Assembly (NCBI RefSeq): GCF_037940415.1
Contig: NZ_CP149798.1
Location: 6,233,001-6,297,000 of the forward strand
Length of the DNA stretch: 64,000 bases
Direction: 5' to 3'
DNA from: Streptomyces sp. f51
Lineage (GTDB): Bacteria > Actinomycetota > Actinomycetes > Streptomycetales > Streptomycetaceae
The first letter of the stretch is position 1. Each line of letters starts with the position of its first letter. Under the pieces are notes generated by a model, which had not been told where the DNA came from, ran no database searches, and saw nothing but the letters and a program-made list of their open reading frames with translations. This document shows, in pieces, positions 58,882-64,000 of this stretch. The position numbers and the translations under genes are program-made.

Positions 58882-60683
58882 GCCGTTCCCGCAAGGCCGG
58901 GGCCACGACCAAGCCCGACCCCGCCGCCGAGGCGTTCGCCGAGGGGATGCGGCTGGTACGGGCCAACCCGGCGCTGGACGCGGTGGACTTCCGCATCTGC
59001 CGGGAGGAGCAGTGCGACAGAGTCCCCAGGGACGGGCTCGTGGTCGTCAGCTCCAACGGGATCGTGCACGTCAATCCGGCCCGGCGCGCCGACCCCGTGA
59101 CCTGGGCCTGGGCCGTGGCGCACGCCGTCATCCACCTGGGCTTCGGTCACCTCCCGGCCGCGACGGCCGAGCGCGAGCAGCCCGACCGCTTCGACCTCGC
59201 CGCCCGCTGCGTGGTGGTGAACCGCTTCCTGCGCGGCTTCTCGGCACGGCTGACCCCCGAGGACCTCCCGGACTCCTACCCCGACGGGGACGAGGAACGG
59301 CTCGCCGCCGCCTGGCGCCGCGACGGCATCCCCGCCCGGTACGAACACTGCGGTACGGCGGGCGGAGCCCCGGACCAGGTGCTCGTGCCCTGGAACACCT
59401 GGCGCGGAGCGGTTCCGGCCGACTGGCAGGTGGCTTTCGCGCACGCGCTCACCCGCACGATGTCCGCCGCGATGGACGTGGCCGGCGGCCGGCGCGCCTC
59501 CATGGGCGAGGGGCCCGTCCCGCTCCGGCCCTGGGAACGGGCGCTGAGCTGGTTCGTCTCCTCCTACCCGCTGCTCGGCGGCCTCGCCGCGGGCATCACC
59601 CTCGTCGCCGACGCCGAACTCGCCCGCGCCCACGGCATCTCCGTCGCCGCCGTGGACACCGAGGCGGCCGAGATCTACATCAACCCGCTGTGCCGGTTCA
59701 GCGACGAGGAATGGCGGTTCGTCCTCGCCCACGAGATGCTGCACGCCGCCCTGCGCCACGGTGACCGCCGTGGCGCCCGGGACCCGTACCTCTTCAACGT
59801 CGCCGCCGACTACGTGATCAACGGCTGGCTGTGCGAGATGCAGGTCGGCACGATGCCCGAGGGGCTGCTGCACGACCCGGGGCTGAAGGACCTGTCCGCC
59901 GAGGAGGTCTACGACCGGATCGCCGGCGATCTGCGCCGGATGCGGCGCCTGTCCACGCTGCGCGGCAAGGGAACGGGCGACATCCTCGGCGGACCCCTCG
60001 GCCCGCCGCGCGACTACGTCGACCTCGACGAGTTCTACCGGCGCGGCCTGGCCCAGGGACTGGACCTTCACCAGCGGCAGGAACGCGGCTTCCTGCCGGG
60101 GGGACTGGTGGAGGAGATCCGCGCGCTCAGCCACCCGCCGCTGCCCTGGGACGCCCGACTCGCCCGCTGGTTCGACGAGTTCGTGCCCCGGCCCGAGCCG
60201 CTGCGGTCCTTCGCCCGGCCCTCCCGTCGGCAGGCCGCCACCCCGGACATCCCACGCGCGGGCCGCTGGTTCCCGCCCGAGGAGATCGCCCGCTGCACCT
60301 TCGGCGTCGTGCTCGACACCTCCGCCTCCATGGACCGCGTCCTGCTCGGCAAGGCACTGGGCGCCATCGCCTCCTACGCCGAGGCCCGCGACGTCCCGGC
60401 GGCCCGGGTCGTGTTCTGCGACGCGGCCCCGCACGACGCCGGCTATCTGCCGGTCACGGAGATCGCCGGCCGCGTACGGGTGCACGGGCGCGGCGGCACC
60501 GTCCTGCAGCCGGGCGTCGACCTGCTGCACCGCGCCGACGACTTTCCGCCGGGAGCACCCGTCCTGGTGATCACGGACGGCTACTGCGACGTGCTGCGGG
60601 TGCGGCGCGAGCACGCGTATCTGGTGCCGCACGGCGCGCGATTGCAGTTCACCGCGCGCGGACCGGTCTTCCGCGTGACCTGA
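58878..60683 (+). CDS. Metallopeptidase-like/VWA-domain protein (DUF2201 type), MoxR partner
   Basis: The 601-aa protein has two zincin-like signatures. HEMLHAALRH (residues 285-294) is a full HExxHxxxxH motif, while HAVIHLGFGH (82-91) is the same pattern without the catalytic glutamate. The C-terminus is a VWA-like domain with the MIDAS motif LDTSASMD beginning at Asp480, then HGRGGTVLQPGVDLL and LVITDGYCD. GTG 58878 overlaps the MoxR stop; GGAGG is at 58866-58870. The MoxR ATPase probably remodels or loads substrates through the VWA part, and the metallopeptidase domain may act on targets. Biological role is not established. Confidence 0.92.
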   Translation: MSRSRKAGATTKPDPAAEAFAEGMRLVRANPALDAVDFRICREEQCDRVPRDGLVVVSSNGIVHVNPARRADPVTWAWAVAHAVIHLGFGHLPAATAEREQPDRFDLAARCVVVNRFLRGFSARLTPEDLPDSYPDGDEERLAAAWRRDGIPARYEHCGTAGGAPDQVLVPWNTWRGAVPADWQVAFAHALTRTMSAAMDVAGGRRASMGEGPVPLRPWERALSWFVSSYPLLGGLAAGITLVADAELARAHGISVAAVDTEAAEIYINPLCRFSDEEWRFVLAHEMLHAALRHGDRRGARDPYLFNVAADYVINGWLCEMQVGTMPEGLLHDPGLKDLSAEEVYDRIAGDLRRMRRLSTLRGKGTGDILGGPLGPPRDYVDLDEFYRRGLAQGLDLHQRQERGFLPGGLVEEIRALSHPPLPWDARLARWFDEFVPRPEPLRSFARPSRRQAATPDIPRAGRWFPPEEIARCTFGVVLDTSASMDRVLLGKALGAIASYAEARDVPAARVVFCDAAPHDAGYLPVTEIAGRVRVHGRGGTVLQPGVDLLHRADDFPPGAPVLVITDGYCDVLRVRREHAYLVPHGARLQFTARGPVFRVT

Positions 60684-60837
60684 GCGCCCACCGCGACGCG
60701 CCCGCCGTCCCCCGCCGACGAAATCCCGGACACGCTCCGGCAGGTCGCCGCCCCAACCGTGGGGTGCACCGGGCCCGGGTGTGATCGGATGGGAGGCACG
60801 GACCCCGGCAACGGGACCACTCCCGAAAGGAATCATC

Positions 60838-61263
60838 GTGGCAACCACGCGCACCGCACACACCGTGTGGGAAGGCAACCTGCTCGAGGGCAACGGCGTC
60901 GTCACCTTCGACTCCTCCGGCATCGGCCAGCAGCCGGTGACGTGGGCGTCGCGGGCCCAGGACGCCAACGGCAAGACCAGCCCCGAGGAACTGATCGCGG
61001 CCGCCCACTCCAGCTGCTTCTCCATGGCGCTGTCGCACGCCCTCGCGGGTGCCGGGACGCCTCCCACCAAGCTCCTCACCAACGCCGACGTCACCTTCCA
61101 GCCCGGCGAGGGCATCACCGGCATCCACCTCACGGTCGAGGGCACGGTGCCGGGCCTCGACAACGACGGCTTCGTCGCGGCGGCCGAGGACGCCAAGAAG
61201 AACTGCCCGGTCAGCCAGGCCCTGACCGGTACGACGATCACCCTGTCGGCGAAGCTCGCCTGA
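60838..61263 (+). CDS. osmC: OsmC-family peroxiredoxin
   Basis: The 141-aa protein reduces organic hydroperoxides. Reactive cysteines: Cys60 in IAAAHSSCFSMALSHAL and Cys123 in KKNCPVSQALTG, the expected pair. GKTSPEELIAAAHSSCF is the OsmC hallmark. GTG 60838 follows GAAAGGA. Upstream, GAGGCACGGACCCCGG shows no clear OhrR site. A hairpin terminator follows 11 bp after the stop. The next gene (dnaK) also has a stress role; both may respond to stress but have separate transcripts. Confidence 0.93.
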   Translation: MATTRTAHTVWEGNLLEGNGVVTFDSSGIGQQPVTWASRAQDANGKTSPEELIAAAHSSCFSMALSHALAGAGTPPTKLLTNADVTFQPGEGITGIHLTVEGTVPGLDNDGFVAAAEDAKKNCPVSQALTGTTITLSAKLA

Positions 61264-61273
61264 CGCACGTACA

Positions 61274-61310
61274 CCGGTGCCGCGTCCCGTCCGCCGGGGC
61301 GCGGCACCGG
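61274..61310 (+). terminator. 11-bp hairpin after osmC
   Basis: CCGGTGCCGCG and CGCGGCACCGG pair perfectly over a 15-base loop. It lies right after the osmC stop (61263) and before the dnaK promoter. Confidence 0.72.
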
Positions 61311-61341
61311 CGTGTCCGGGGCCGTCGGGCCGTCCGCGCCA

Positions 61342-61370
61342 TTGACAAGCGACAACACAGGTTTTGTGCT
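61342..61370 (+). promoter_or_regulatory. Candidate promoter of the dnaK gene
   Basis: A perfect -35 hexamer TTGACA (61342-61347) is followed 17 bases later by TGTGCT (61365-61370), a weak -10. Start of transcription would be near 61377, leaving a leader of about 30 bases. The half-site CTTGAG at 61369 resembles one arm of the HspR HAIR element but the other arm is missing. Confidence 0.45.
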
Positions 61371-61406
61371 TGAGGGCGGGCAGAGCCGGGGCGGAAGGGG
61401 ACTGAC

Positions 61407-63305
<1,899 letters not shown>

Positions 63306-63323
63306 CGGGCGCCGGGGATCCGT

Positions 63324-64000
63324 TCAGTAGCGCTCGCGGAACTCCCGGAGGATCTCCTTGGTGCGCTCCGCGGAGGCGGCGTGGGCCGACATGTGGTCCA
63401 GCACCTCCAGATGCAGGGCCACCTCCTCGCGCGCGTCGAGATAGAGGGCGCCGGTCACGTACTCGCTGTAGACGATGTCCGGCAGCTCCCGCTCGGCGAA
63501 GCGGAACAGCGTGAAGGAGGTGTACGTCCCCGGGTGCGGGCCTGACGCGAACTCGGCCACCTGAAGCGTGACGTGATCGAGCTCGACCCACTCCAGGAGC
63601 CGGTCCATCTGCTCGCGCATCACCTCGCCCCGGCTGCTCACCGGACGCAGCAGGGCCGTCTCGTCCATGATCACCCAGAGGTGGGGAGGGTTCTCGCGGG
63701 TGAGCAGCGCCTGCCGTTTCATCCGCAGCGCCACATGACGGTCGATGGCGCCGGCCCCGGTCTGCCCGACCGTCCCGGCCTCCAGCACGGCCCGCGCGTA
63801 CTCCTCGGTCTGCAACAGCCCCGGCACGAAGTGCGGTTCGTAGCTGCGGATCAGCCGGGCCGCGCCCTCCAGGCTGACGTGCATGCTGAACCAGTCGGGC
63901 AGCACGTCGTGGTACCGCTGCCACCAGCCCGGTTCGTTCGCCTCCTCGGCGAGCGCCACGAACGTCTCGGCCTCGGCGTCGTCGACACCGTACGTCGTCA
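63324..64000 (-). CDS. DUF5753-containing XRE-type regulator (5' end beyond window)
   Basis: The visible 225 residues are the C-terminal DUF5753 domain found after a Cro/C1-type HTH in many Streptomyces regulators: EANEPGWWQRYHDVLPDWFS, RSYEPHFVPGLLQTEEYARAV, RQALLTRENPPHLWVIMDET and RPVSSRGEVMREQMDRLLEW. The open frame runs off the right edge, reading TTYGVDDAEAETFVA before this part, so the HTH lies outside the window. Family members are often paired with a small DUF397 protein, but that partner, if present, is beyond the edge or elsewhere. Convergent with dnaK, 18 bp apart. Confidence 0.88.
   Translation of the reverse strand, partial: TTYGVDDAEAETFVALAEEANEPGWWQRYHDVLPDWFSMHVSLEGAARLIRSYEPHFVPGLLQTEEYARAVLEAGTVGQTGAGAIDRHVALRMKRQALLTRENPPHLWVIMDETALLRPVSSRGEVMREQMDRLLEWVELDHVTLQVAEFASGPHPGTYTSFTLFRFAERELPDIVYSEYVTGALYLDAREEVALHLEVLDHMSAHAASAERTKEILREFRERY

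Noticed and set aside
61369..61374. CTTGAG, one arm of the HspR HAIR element upstream of dnaK
   Set aside because: The matching ACTCAAG arm at the required 7-bp spacing is absent, so no HspR site is claimed.

Overview
This window is high-GC actinobacterial chromosome and almost certainly Streptomyces. GC-rich third codon positions, frequent GTG starts, very rare TTA codons (one clear in-frame case in 64 kb), mycothiol-type and DUF5753-type families, and a block matching the S. coelicolor ethylmalonyl-CoA region (recalled as about SCO6467-SCO6475) all point that way. Genes run on both strands with short operons and many 4-bp ATGA/GTGA overlaps. I see no rRNA, tRNA, CRISPR array, transposase or prophage. 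The genes at both edges are cut (ADP-ribosylglycohydrolase on the left, a DUF5753 regulator on the right).

Layout. 1-2.3 kb: ADP-ribosylglycohydrolase and glycerate kinase, divergent. 2.4-8.8 kb: a PucR/CdaR-type regulator with an apparent +1 frameshift, divergent from a complete five-gene branched-chain-amino-acid-type ABC transporter (livF-livG-livH-livM-binding protein); an 18-bp palindrome lies between them. 8.8-19.8 kb, minus strand: pssA-psd (phosphatidylethanolamine synthesis), then acyl-CoA dehydrogenase, MaoC hydratase, CitE-like lyase, ethylmalonyl-CoA mutase and crotonyl-CoA carboxylase/reductase (the ethylmalonyl-CoA pathway of acetyl-CoA assimilation), a TetR regulator and a tandem-duplicated 3-hydroxyacyl-CoA dehydrogenase. 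20-25 kb: HEAT protein, GNAT, secreted S33 peptidase, and an Rv2578c-like radical SAM protein with a LexA-type SOS box in its promoter.

25-36 kb: an MFS exporter fused to three carboxypeptidase-regulatory-like repeats, a PAS-GAF-PP2C-HATPase regulator, a methyltransferase, then a run of peptidases (M55 D-aminopeptidase, M20, S9, S66 LD-carboxypeptidase) ending in a GNAT, which looks like a peptide or muropeptide catabolic unit. 37-49 kb: DUF5107-TPR protein, remnant of a VOC protein, short transketolase, orphan gvpL/F with a very strong terminator, a 56-aa membrane protein, methyltransferase, PAP2-diacylglycerol kinase fusion, ABC-F protein, DUF6158, a TIGR03086 protein, and a SigB/F-type sigma factor preceded by a coupled 20-codon leader ORF.

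49-64 kb: secreted repeat-rich surface protein, aminotransferase-like protein that has lost its PLP lysine coupled to a metallo-beta-lactamase-fold hydrolase, a 59-bp tandem repeat, DedA plus a second MBL hydrolase, a resolvase-like small protein, a holin-like/phosphodiesterase fusion, a MoxR AAA+ ATPase coupled to a metallopeptidase-VWA protein, OsmC, a second-type DnaK carrying a TTA codon, and the DUF5753 regulator. The strongest candidates for something little described are the MoxR/metallopeptidase-VWA pair, the MFS-repeat fusion, the lysine-less aminotransferase/MBL pair, the D-peptide catabolic operon and the SOS-box radical SAM gene.
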